Source: JAGIBJ01 sp032119795
Lineage (GTDB): Bacteria; Actinomycetota; Thermoleophilia; Solirubrobacterales; Solirubrobacteraceae
Assembly (NCBI GenBank): GCA_032119795.1
Contig: JAUMFO010000004.1
Span: forward strand, 1 to 64,000
Length of the DNA: 64,000 nucleotides
Direction of reading: 5' to 3'
In this document: positions 42,976 to 50,555 of the stretch, one piece after another
Layout of the letters: every line of letters begins with the position of its first letter
How positions within the stretch are numbered: the stretch's first letter is position 1
Program-made: the position numbers and the translations under genes
The notes under the pieces: generated by a model
Seen by the model: the letters and a program-made list of their open reading frames with translations, nothing else
Told to the model about the DNA's origin: nothing
Databases searched by the model: none

Positions 42976-43938
42976 TCACGCGGGAGTGGCCGGCAGCGTG
43001 CCGGTCGGCCACTCCACGCCGGTCATCTTCGCGGCGGCCTCCCACAGGCCGTCGATCTTGGACTGCTGCCGGGCGCGCAGCGGAACCGGGCGGCGCATCG
43101 GCGGCCCGGTGAGTTCGAACAGCGGGCCGTAGTACTCGCCGCCCTTGGCGCCCGGGCTCGTCGCGGCCATCACCGTCGGCAGCCCGCCGGAGTAGGAGGA
43201 GTGCGAGAGCAGCGGGATCTTCCCGGAGAGCTCCGACGCGCTGACCTTCGCACCGCCCATCTTCGGGCCCGTCACCTGCAGGTTCGTCCGTGCGAAGCCG
43301 GGGTGGGCGCCGGTGGAGACGATGCCCCAGTCGCCCTCGCGACTGCGCCGCGCGAGCTCCATCGAGAGCATCAGCGAGGCGAGCTTGGACTGCGCATAGA
43401 CGCGCCACGAGTTGAAGCTCCCGGCGGCGTTGAGATCTCCGAGGTTCATCCAGCTCGTGTGGATCGCGACCGAACCGATCGAGACGTAGCGCGGGTTCGT
43501 CCCGGCCCGCAGCAGGTCGAGGAGCGCGGCGGTCATCACGTAGTGGCCGAGGAAGTTCGTCTGGAACTGCAACTCAAAGCCGTCCTCGGTCAGCATGCGA
43601 GCCGGGACGAGCATGATGCCGGCGTTGGCGATCAGGGTGTCGATCGGTCGACCGTCAGCCTTGCGGCCCTCGGCGAACGCGCGAACCGACGCCAGGCTCG
43701 CAAGGTCGAGTTCCTCGCGGGAGATCGTCGCGCCGGAGCGGGCTTCCTTGGCAATCTCGGCGACGGCGGCCTGGCCCTTCTCGGCGCTGCGGGTGGCGAT
43801 CAGCACGTCGGCGCCCTTGCTCGCCAGGACTTTGGCGGCCTCCAAACCGATGCCGCTGTTGCCGCCCGTGATCACGACGAGTCGACCGGACTGGTCCGGG
43901 ATGTCGGCGGTGGTCCAGCGGCCCGGGAGTCTGCTCAT
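42976..43938 (-). CDS. Short-chain dehydrogenase/reductase
   Basis: 320 residues. Rossmann motif TGGNSGIGLEAAKVL (about 24-38), the LIANAGIM segment, catalytic Ser region YVSIGSVAIHTSWMN and catalytic YAQSK (Tyr/Lys) are all present. The late KGGEYYGPLFELTGPPMRRP with an extended C-terminus matches WW-domain-oxidoreductase/retinol-dehydrogenase-like SDRs common in actinobacteria. ATG at 43938 is chosen; the upstream frame overlaps the divergent GNAT gene. Substrate unknown. Confidence 0.92.
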   Translation of the reverse strand: MSRLPGRWTTADIPDQSGRLVVITGGNSGIGLEAAKVLASKGADVLIATRSAEKGQAAVAEIAKEARSGATISREELDLASLASVRAFAEGRKADGRPIDTLIANAGIMLVPARMLTEDGFELQFQTNFLGHYVMTAALLDLLRAGTNPRYVSIGSVAIHTSWMNLGDLNAAGSFNSWRVYAQSKLASLMLSMELARRSREGDWGIVSTGAHPGFARTNLQVTGPKMGGAKVSASELSGKIPLLSHSSYSGGLPTVMAATSPGAKGGEYYGPLFELTGPPMRRPVPLRARQQSKIDGLWEAAAKMTGVEWPTGTLPATPA

Positions 43939-43974
43939 GCGCTGGACGCTACCGCCGCTCGATAGACTTGGCAC

Positions 43975-44496
43975 ATGAGCGCGAACGACATCCAGGTGTT
44001 CCGCGCCGACGTCGAGGACGCCGAGGGCGTCGCAGCCGTCCATGTGCGCGCCTTTGATGCGACGTACCGAGACAGCCTGCCAGACGTCGCGGCCAAGGCA
44101 CCAGACCTCGAAGCACGCATCGAGCACTGGCAAGAGCTGCTGGAGCCAGACACCGAAGCGGCGTACACCCTTGTTGCCGAGCAGCGCGCCGTCGCCGTGG
44201 GCTTCTGCTCGCTGGCGACGCCGAGCAGTGAGCACGACGCCGACGACACGACGGCCGAGATCGCAGCGTTCTACGTCGCGCCGAGCCGCTGGGGCAACGG
44301 CGTGGGGACGACGCTGCTCACGCACGCCCTCGCCGAGCTGCGCGAAGGTGGCTACACGTCGGTCACCCTCTGGGTGCTCGACGCCAACGAGCCCGCCCGC
44401 AAGTTCTACGAGCGCTTCGGTTTTGCGCCGGATGGCCTCGCTGGCCCCGACACGATGACCGAGCGCCCGAAGCTGCGGCTGCGCGCCGCGCTCTAA
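43975..44496 (+). CDS. GNAT-family N-acetyltransferase
   Basis: 173 residues. The acetyl-CoA binding loop SRWGNGVGTTLLTHALAELR (matching the R/Q-x2-G-x-G/A pattern) is followed by VTLWVLDANEPARKFYERFG, the typical motif B. The N-terminus VFRADVEDAEGVAAVHVRAF is also family-like. ATG start at 43975; divergent from the SDR gene with 36 bp between. The acceptor could be a small amine or a protein. Confidence 0.9.
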   Translation: MSANDIQVFRADVEDAEGVAAVHVRAFDATYRDSLPDVAAKAPDLEARIEHWQELLEPDTEAAYTLVAEQRAVAVGFCSLATPSSEHDADDTTAEIAAFYVAPSRWGNGVGTTLLTHALAELREGGYTSVTLWVLDANEPARKFYERFGFAPDGLAGPDTMTERPKLRLRAAL

Positions 44497-44897
44497 CCCT
44501 CGGGCGTCGCCGCATACTCCGCGTTGGAGACGGGCCGCACCCACTCCACCGTGGTGCCGTCCTCTCCGGCCTGTTGGGCGGCGAGGTGCGTCATGAAGGT
44601 GTCTGGGGCGGCGCCGTGCCAGTGCGCCACGCCCGGTGCGAACCAGACGCTCTCGCCCGTCGCTACGACCTGAACGGGGTCGCCTTCGCGCTGGACCAGT
44701 GCGGTACCCGACGTGACGTGGATGACCTGCTCGACGGGGTGGGTGTGCCACCACGAGCGCGCGCCGGGGGCGAAGTGCACGCTCAGCATCCGCAGGGCCG
44801 ACGGCGAAGGGCCAACGATCAGCTCTTCGTAGAACACGTCGCCCGTGAACCAGTCCTGCGGCGCGTGGTTGCTCTGCGGGGCCCGGTTGATCAGCAT
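44493..44897 (-). CDS. Cupin-domain protein
   Basis: 134 residues from ATG at 44897 (ATG at 44906 is an alternative). A single cupin barrel carries the motif 1 pattern GARSWWHTHPVEQVIHV, with His-x-His and a later Glu replaced partly by Gln, and motif 2 with FAPGVAHWHGA. The metal ligands HTH and HWH are kept. This looks like carboxymuconolactone-decarboxylase-associated or quercetinase-like cupins, but no activity can be assigned. Its stop overlaps the convergent GNAT stop by 4 bp. Confidence 0.88.
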   Translation of the reverse strand: MLINRAPQSNHAPQDWFTGDVFYEELIVGPSPSALRMLSVHFAPGARSWWHTHPVEQVIHVTSGTALVQREGDPVQVVATGESVWFAPGVAHWHGAAPDTFMTHLAAQQAGEDGTTVEWVRPVSNAEYAATPEG

Positions 44898-44920
44898 GCC
44901 GCGCAAGCTACCGGCGTCGG

Positions 44921-45538
44921 GTGGCCGGTAGGGTCCGGCCGGTGTCGTCCACCAGTCTGAGCCGTCCTGCCCGCTGGCCCGCCCGGGCCGGCCACCTGGT
45001 CGCCGGCGTCGTGGCCGCCGCTACTCTCGCGAGCTGCGGTGGCGGCGGCGAGCGCGTCGATTGGGCGATCGTGGAGAGCGGGCCGGCCGGAGATTCGCTG
45101 ATCATCGTGCCACTGGTAGCGCTGCGCTCCTGCGACGGCCAGCCGACCGTCGATCTGCGCAAGTCCAACGCCAATCGCGTGGAAGTTGCCGTCACGGTCA
45201 GCAAGGGCAGCTGCAGCGACGAGGGCGCCCGTCCGGCCAAGACGATCGCGGTGAGGCTCGCCCAGCCGCTGCGTGGCCAACAGATCACCGGTGAGGGCCT
45301 GCGGCCGCCGTCCGCGAACCCGGCCGCCAAGACCGCGAAGACGGTGCCGTCGATCGTCGGCTTCCGGATCCCAGATGCTCGGGCCGTCCTCGCCGCACGT
45401 GGACTGGAGATCGACGCGATCGTCGGCCCCAAGGTCGACGCGACCGAGGTCACCGCCCAGTCACCTCCGGCCGGAGCCGCGGGCGCAGGCAGCAGCGGCT
45501 ACCGGCCGCGTGTGACCGTCCGGACCGTCCCGCGCTAA
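44921..45538 (+). CDS. PASTA-domain lipoprotein
   Basis: 205 residues from GTG at 44921, or 198 from GTG at 44942. The hydrophobic segment LVAGVVAAATLASC ends in a lipobox. The central domain (about 45-125) is beta-rich with two cysteines (LRSCDGQPTV, KGSCSDEGARP). The C-terminal PASTA-like domain (about 138-205) has VPSIVGFRIPDARAVLAARG and VTAQSPPAGA. PASTA domains bind peptidoglycan or beta-lactam-like ligands in wall-sensing kinases and PBPs; here a single domain on a lipid anchor suggests wall association. Confidence 0.78.
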   Translation: MAGRVRPVSSTSLSRPARWPARAGHLVAGVVAAATLASCGGGGERVDWAIVESGPAGDSLIIVPLVALRSCDGQPTVDLRKSNANRVEVAVTVSKGSCSDEGARPAKTIAVRLAQPLRGQQITGEGLRPPSANPAAKTAKTVPSIVGFRIPDARAVLAARGLEIDAIVGPKVDATEVTAQSPPAGAAGAGSSGYRPRVTVRTVPR

Positions 45539-45572
45539 TCCCGTCGTTGGCGCGCCTCCGGCGGGCCAAGGC

Positions 45573-47003
45573 CTACGCCGTCGGCGCGCTCCACAGCGGC
45601 TTGACGGTCAGCGTGCCGACGTTGCGCACGGCCTGCCCGCCGACGTTCAGGTCGCCGCCGACCGGCAACACGCCGCCCGAGAACGGCAGCTTCTGCGCGT
45701 TCGGCAGGATGCCCGCAAACGACGGCCCCGGCTGGTTGAACACGCCGGTCTGGCCGGGGCACTGCAGCGTCGCCGTGGTGAACGACACGTAGAACTCGGC
45801 GCTGGCTCCCCAGTCGACGGTCAGCTGCCCGCCGAGCGTGCTGAGCGTGGCCGTCCACGTGCCAGCGGCCGGCACGATGTTGACGTACGGGCACTTGTCT
45901 GACGTCTTGTTCTTGTAGGTGATCTGCGACCACGCGAGTTTGCCGTCGGCGCGCCACGTGGCGTCGGGCTGGCCGCCAGCGCCACCGGTCTGCTTGGCCG
46001 TCATCGTGGCGGCCAAGACGCCGGTGGCCGTATGCGACTGCACGTCGGTCGTGCCGTTGACCTTCAGCGTCAGCTCGTAGGCCGGGGGCGTACGGCAAAG
46101 GCGCTCAGAGATGAGCTTGGCGAACCGGCGCACGCCGGCCGAGAACTTGGTCTTGCTGACCGTCCCCTCGAAAGAGTCGACGACCTTGCCGGTGCGCTTG
46201 TCGGTGACGGCGAACGACGCCGTCGCGCGCGAGCCGCTGCCCTTCAGCGAGCCGATGACGGCCAGATCCGGAATGATCAGGTTGCGCTGAACGCGCGTGC
46301 CCTTGGTCACCACGCGGCCGCTGCGGAACCTCAGGGTGTTTTCCAGGTAGCGGCGCTCGCTCGCGTTGGCGATGCCCTGCGTCGGGCAGGTCGTCGCGTC
46401 GTAGAGCTCGGTCTGGATGAACGCTGGGAGCGCCTTGCCCATGCCGGCCCAGTCGCCGGTGCCGCCCTTGAGCGCCTCCACGGTGTAGGCGGTGATCCCG
46501 GCCACCTCGGAGCCGTCGACGGAGACGTAGGCACGCGTCGCAGCTGGCTCAGCGCTGGAGCTCGCTGCGGTTACGCGGGCGGCCCTGGCGATCCGGCCGC
46601 TGGGCTGTGCACGGAACGTGACGCCGGCGCGCTTCTGATTCTGAGCGACCGTGACGGGGATCGTGGCGTCGCCGCTGCGTCGACCGGGAGCGACGACGGT
46701 CGCGCGGACGGCGTAGGCGCCGGGCGGTACGACGAGGGTGTAGGTGCCGCGGCGCCCGACGGTCGCGACGTCGGCGATGGCGCCGGTCGAGGCGTCGAAG
46801 GCCCGCACGACGATCACGCCTTTGGAAGCGGCCGGGCGGCTCCCGGTGACCTTGCCGGTGATCTCACCAGGACTGACCGGGGCTTGCGCGGCGGCAGGGC
46901 TAGCGGTGGGGCCGGCCGACAACGCAGCGGCACCCGCCACAGCGGCGAGCGCAGTGAGTCGAAATCGGCCGAGCACGGGGGACATCCTGAGGACCCTAAA
47001 CAC
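45573..47003 (-). CDS. Secreted protein with CsgG-like central domain (paralog A)
   Basis: 476 residues. Signal peptide (GRFRLTALAAVAGAAALSAG). An N-terminal carboxypeptidase-regulatory/transthyretin-like module (about 45-125; GRRGTYTLVVPPGAYAVRAT) precedes a CsgG-like domain (about 165-310). Landmarks of the latter are KGGTGDWAGMGKALPAFIQT, SERRYLENTLRFRSG, LIIPDLAVIGSLKGSGSRAT and VTDKRTGKVVDSFEGTVSKT. A third Cys-bearing beta domain ends the protein. The paralog at 47069 lies 66 bp upstream on the same strand. CsgG forms the outer-membrane pore for curli in Gram-negatives; without an outer membrane the role must differ. Confidence 0.7.
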   Translation of the reverse strand: MFRVLRMSPVLGRFRLTALAAVAGAAALSAGPTASPAAAQAPVSPGEITGKVTGSRPAASKGVIVVRAFDASTGAIADVATVGRRGTYTLVVPPGAYAVRATVVAPGRRSGDATIPVTVAQNQKRAGVTFRAQPSGRIARAARVTAASSSAEPAATRAYVSVDGSEVAGITAYTVEALKGGTGDWAGMGKALPAFIQTELYDATTCPTQGIANASERRYLENTLRFRSGRVVTKGTRVQRNLIIPDLAVIGSLKGSGSRATASFAVTDKRTGKVVDSFEGTVSKTKFSAGVRRFAKLISERLCRTPPAYELTLKVNGTTDVQSHTATGVLAATMTAKQTGGAGGQPDATWRADGKLAWSQITYKNKTSDKCPYVNIVPAAGTWTATLSTLGGQLTVDWGASAEFYVSFTTATLQCPGQTGVFNQPGPSFAGILPNAQKLPFSGGVLPVGGDLNVGGQAVRNVGTLTVKPLWSAPTA

Positions 47004-47068
47004 TGCGAGGACCGAGAAGTCGCGGTCGCGCGCGATTGGCGCCCGGACACGCCGGCAAACGGACAGGT

Positions 47069-48466
47069 CTACGGTGCGTCGGAGGCCCAGATCGGCGTGA
47101 CGACCAGCTGGCCGGTGTTCGTCCAGCCGTCGCTGCCAGACGTGAATCCGCCGGAGATCGGGATCGAGCCGCCGCCAAGCGGCAGCGTCGCCGACAGCGG
47201 GCCAGCGCCGATGAGGGCCGTCGCGGGCTGGCCCGGGATGACGGCCGGTGGGCCGTCATCGCTTGGGCAGGTCACCGTGCCGGATGCCATGTCATTGCCG
47301 ACCCATTGCCAGTCGACCTTCACCTGCGTGTCCCCGCTGACGGCCAGCTGGGCCTGCCAGGGGATCCGCGGCGAGAGCGGGCTCCCATAGCTGCAGTCGC
47401 TCATCTTGCTGGCGAAGGTCACGTTGGTCCAGGCGAGATCAGCAATGCCCGACCAGTTGGTGGGCGGCTGGCCGGCCTCGCCGCCGGAGCGCAGTGCCGT
47501 GAGCTCGGCATCGAGCCGGCCGCCGGCGCTGTGCGTGGCGAAGTTGCCCTGGCCGTCGACCGCGAGGGTGAGCTTGTAGGCGGCGGGCCGGCGGCAGACG
47601 CGCTCGCCGACCGCTTTGGCGAGCTGCTCCTCGGCCTCGAAGAACCCCTCATACGGGAGCGTCGACTTGAAGGAGTCGACGAGCTTGCCGGAGCGGGCGT
47701 CGGTGATGGTCACGGTGACTTGGGCGGACTGGCCGTCGGCCGCGACGTTGATCGTCCCGCCGACCGTGAGGTCGCTGATGATGAAGTTGCGTTTCACGCG
47801 CGTGGCGGGATCGAAGTACTTCGACTTCTGCAGCTCGAGTTCGGCTTCCAGCAGCTTGCGGTCGCGCTTGTTGGCGACCACGGCCGTCTTGCAGGGAGTC
47901 TTCCCGACGAGGTCGGTGATCAGGATGTCGGTCAGGGCCTTGTTCATGAACTGCCAGTCACCCGTCGACGGCGCGCCGGTGAAGTCCTCCACCGCGAAGG
48001 CCGGCACGCCGGGCGTCACCTGACCCTTCTCCTGCACGTAGGTGCGCGATCCGAGGGCTGCCTTGGTGGCCTTTTTGGTCTTGGCCTTCTTCGTCTTCAG
48101 CTTGATCTTGGTCCGCTTCTGGCCGCTCTTGAGGGAGACGGGGAACCGCCCCGTGCTGGTCGCTCCGCCGCCTGGGGGAGGGACGACCACGGTCGACACC
48201 GCGTAGGAGCCCGCCGGCAGCGACACCTTGAAGGCGCCGCTCTTGGAGATCGTGCCGGCAGAGACCAGCCCGCCGTCGACCAGGCTGGTGGCGAGCACCG
48301 CCGCCTCCGCCTGCTTCGGCGGCTTCGTCTGGAGGCTGCCCGCAACGCTGCCGTTGGCCGCAGCTGCGCCAGCCGGGGCGGCGAGCAGCAGTGCGACGAT
48401 GGCGGAGCCCCACGCGCGCCGGGCGCGGAACGCGGTGGGGGTGAGACGCGGGGCCCGGCGATGCAT
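47069..48466 (-). CDS. Secreted protein with CsgG-like central domain (paralog B)
   Basis: 465 residues from ATG at 48466 (frame open to 48505). Signal peptide (RARRAWGSAIVALLLAAPAG). The same order as paralog A is seen: a beta module (about 45-105; KSGAFKVSLPAGSYAVSTVV), a Lys-rich linker, the CsgG-like domain (about 135-290) and a C-terminal Cys-bearing domain. In the middle domain VEDFTGAPSTGDWQFMNKAL, NKRDRKLLEAELELQKSKYF, FIISDLTVGGTINV and ITDARSGKLVDSFKS parallel the CsgG order. Both paralogs end with the pattern V.P.W.(S)A. The pair may form one complex (inference). Confidence 0.7.
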   Translation of the reverse strand: MHRRAPRLTPTAFRARRAWGSAIVALLLAAPAGAAAANGSVAGSLQTKPPKQAEAAVLATSLVDGGLVSAGTISKSGAFKVSLPAGSYAVSTVVVPPPGGGATSTGRFPVSLKSGQKRTKIKLKTKKAKTKKATKAALGSRTYVQEKGQVTPGVPAFAVEDFTGAPSTGDWQFMNKALTDILITDLVGKTPCKTAVVANKRDRKLLEAELELQKSKYFDPATRVKRNFIISDLTVGGTINVAADGQSAQVTVTITDARSGKLVDSFKSTLPYEGFFEAEEQLAKAVGERVCRRPAAYKLTLAVDGQGNFATHSAGGRLDAELTALRSGGEAGQPPTNWSGIADLAWTNVTFASKMSDCSYGSPLSPRIPWQAQLAVSGDTQVKVDWQWVGNDMASGTVTCPSDDGPPAVIPGQPATALIGAGPLSATLPLGGGSIPISGGFTSGSDGWTNTGQLVVTPIWASDAP

Positions 48467-48574
48467 CGCGTCCGAGCCTAAACCGCGGGATAGCCTCGCG
48501 TCCACGACACACTGACGGTGTCATGTGTGTTCCATCGACTCGCTTCGTCGCGAGTTGTAGGTAGATTGCGGCGC

Positions 48575-50449
48575 ATGCCGCGTCCCCTCGCTCGCCGTCG
48601 TCCACTGGCCCGAGGCGTGGGAGTCGCGCTGCTCGCGCTCACGGCGGTCACCCCGATCGCCTCCGCTAGCGGCGCCTTTGAACCGTCGTTCCCCGCCGCT
48701 CCTCTTGGGCTCACGGCGCCAGGCGTGACGTCGGAGTTTGCGCCCGGCAGCGTCGTCGCGGCCAACCACCGCGGTGACGCCGTCGCGGCGTGGACCGTCG
48801 GCAAGCATGGCCCGCTCAACAACAACGACGAGTTGACCGAGGTGCAGGTCGCGTACCGCAGCGGAGCCGACGCGACGGGTGCTTGGTCGGCGCCGCAGAC
48901 GATCTCAGCGAGCGATTGGCGCGGCCGCCGACCGCGCGTCGGCATCGACGACTCCGGCGTGGCGACGATCGCGTGGGTTGAGGTTGGTGCCGCCCCCTCC
49001 AGCTCGTCGCGGATTCGGGCCGTGACCCTGGGCGGCTCCGGGCTTGGCCCGGTGCAGGACGTCGCGCCGGCCGGCGTGGACCCGTGGACGGTGTCGCTGG
49101 CCGTTGCGCCTGGGGGTCAGGCGGTCCTGGCCTACGTGCACGGCGGTTCCGTGCCCGGGGCGTCCGAAGTCCTCGCGCACCAGCGCTCTGCCTCTGGCGG
49201 GGTGTTCGGAGCGGCTCAGGTGCTCTCCTCGGCCACCAGTGACGTCATCAGCAGCGACCCCACCGTCTCGATCAACGCCGGAGCTGACGCCGCGGTGGCC
49301 TGGGGGGAGGGCGTCTTTCAGCCGAGCTCAGCGACCAGCCGCACGATTCGGATCGCGCAGTCGACGGCTGCGGGCGTATTCGGTGCTGCCGCCGACGTCG
49401 CTGCGGCCGACCTCTCCACTTCGCCTGGCGCCTCGGTTTGGAACGCGAACGTGATCGTCGATCGCAGCGGAACCGCGACGGTCGTCTGGGACGAGGGCTC
49501 CGATCCCCAGCGCGAGGGCTCCTTCAGCATCGTGGCTCGCCGCGTCGACGTGGGTGGCGTGATGGCGCCGCCGCAGGTCGTCGCGCCTGGGCTCAGGGGA
49601 GACCTCACGGCGCAGTCCGGGGCCCGCGCGAGCCTGGGTGTCGATGCCGGCGGCCGCGTCACGGCCGCATGGTCGACGGGTGTGCTGGCGAAGGGCGACG
49701 TCCCCAGCCCAATCCAGGTGGCTAGCGCCCCGGTCGGTGGCGCGTTTGCCCCGCCGATCACGCTGACTGAGCGATCCGGTGGAGGTGTGCCCGACGTGGC
49801 CGTCGACCCCTCCGGCACGACGGCGGTGAGCTGGGGCGGCGACGCCATCCCAGCGAAGGTCGCTTGGCGGCCAGCCGGGTCAGAGGCGTTCCTGCCGTCG
49901 CTCACGCCGACGCCCTCATGGGTCCGCAGCGTCGACGGCGCCTTCGGTCGTCCGGACGAACTCACCCTCGCGCTCGACGTCGACCTGGCCCCGCTCTACG
50001 TGGTGAAGGCCACGACCTCCGTGCTGACGGTGAGGCCTGTGGCGGCTCCGGCACCCGACACGACGAAGCCAGTGATTGCCGTCGGCAAGATCGAGACGGT
50101 CAAGGCGCCACGCAAGAACGGCAAGAAGCAGGCTGATCGGCTGACGCTCGCGCTGACGGCCAGCGAGCCGGTCACCGTGCGAGTCGTCGTATCTCAGCGG
50201 CGCTCTGGCGTGCAAAAGGGCAAGCAGTGCGTCAAGCGCCCGTCGAACCCCAAGAAGCGCAAAGGCCTGAAGTCCTGTGCACGGACGGTGGTCGTCGGGC
50301 CTGAGGTCGGCGCACCCGTCGCCGTCGCCGGCACCACGCTCGACCTGGGCAAAGCGCCAGCGAGGGGCCCCTACACGCTGACGGTCAAAGGCACCGATGC
50401 TGCCGGCAACGTCGCTGACCCCGTGACGACCACGTTTAAGGTCCGCTAA
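48575..50449 (+). CDS. Secreted propeller-like protein
   Basis: 624 residues from ATG at 48575 (frame open to 48518). The signal peptide (ARGVGVALLALTAVTPIASA) ends ASAS. Six or so repeated blocks (about 60-480) have patterns such as AANHRGDAVAAWTVG, IDDSGVATIAWVEVG, INAGADAAVAWGEG and VDAGGRVTAAWSTG, consistent with a beta-propeller whose blades carry G-x-A-x-A-W. The C-terminal domain (about 510-624) is Lys-rich, with two cysteines and TLTVKGTDAAGNVADPVTTT, an Ig-like end. It is divergent from the CsgG-like genes. Function unknown. Confidence 0.72.
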   Translation: MPRPLARRRPLARGVGVALLALTAVTPIASASGAFEPSFPAAPLGLTAPGVTSEFAPGSVVAANHRGDAVAAWTVGKHGPLNNNDELTEVQVAYRSGADATGAWSAPQTISASDWRGRRPRVGIDDSGVATIAWVEVGAAPSSSSRIRAVTLGGSGLGPVQDVAPAGVDPWTVSLAVAPGGQAVLAYVHGGSVPGASEVLAHQRSASGGVFGAAQVLSSATSDVISSDPTVSINAGADAAVAWGEGVFQPSSATSRTIRIAQSTAAGVFGAAADVAAADLSTSPGASVWNANVIVDRSGTATVVWDEGSDPQREGSFSIVARRVDVGGVMAPPQVVAPGLRGDLTAQSGARASLGVDAGGRVTAAWSTGVLAKGDVPSPIQVASAPVGGAFAPPITLTERSGGGVPDVAVDPSGTTAVSWGGDAIPAKVAWRPAGSEAFLPSLTPTPSWVRSVDGAFGRPDELTLALDVDLAPLYVVKATTSVLTVRPVAAPAPDTTKPVIAVGKIETVKAPRKNGKKQADRLTLALTASEPVTVRVVVSQRRSGVQKGKQCVKRPSNPKKRKGLKSCARTVVVGPEVGAPVAVAGTTLDLGKAPARGPYTLTVKGTDAAGNVADPVTTTFKVR

Positions 50450-50555
50450 CGAACAGTGGCGCCGCGCCAGTTTGGGGCCAAGATCGTCCTCCCGCGTTGG
50501 ACGCCTGGCGGAATTCGACCACGCGGCGCTTCCAAACGGTGCTTGACTGGACCCC

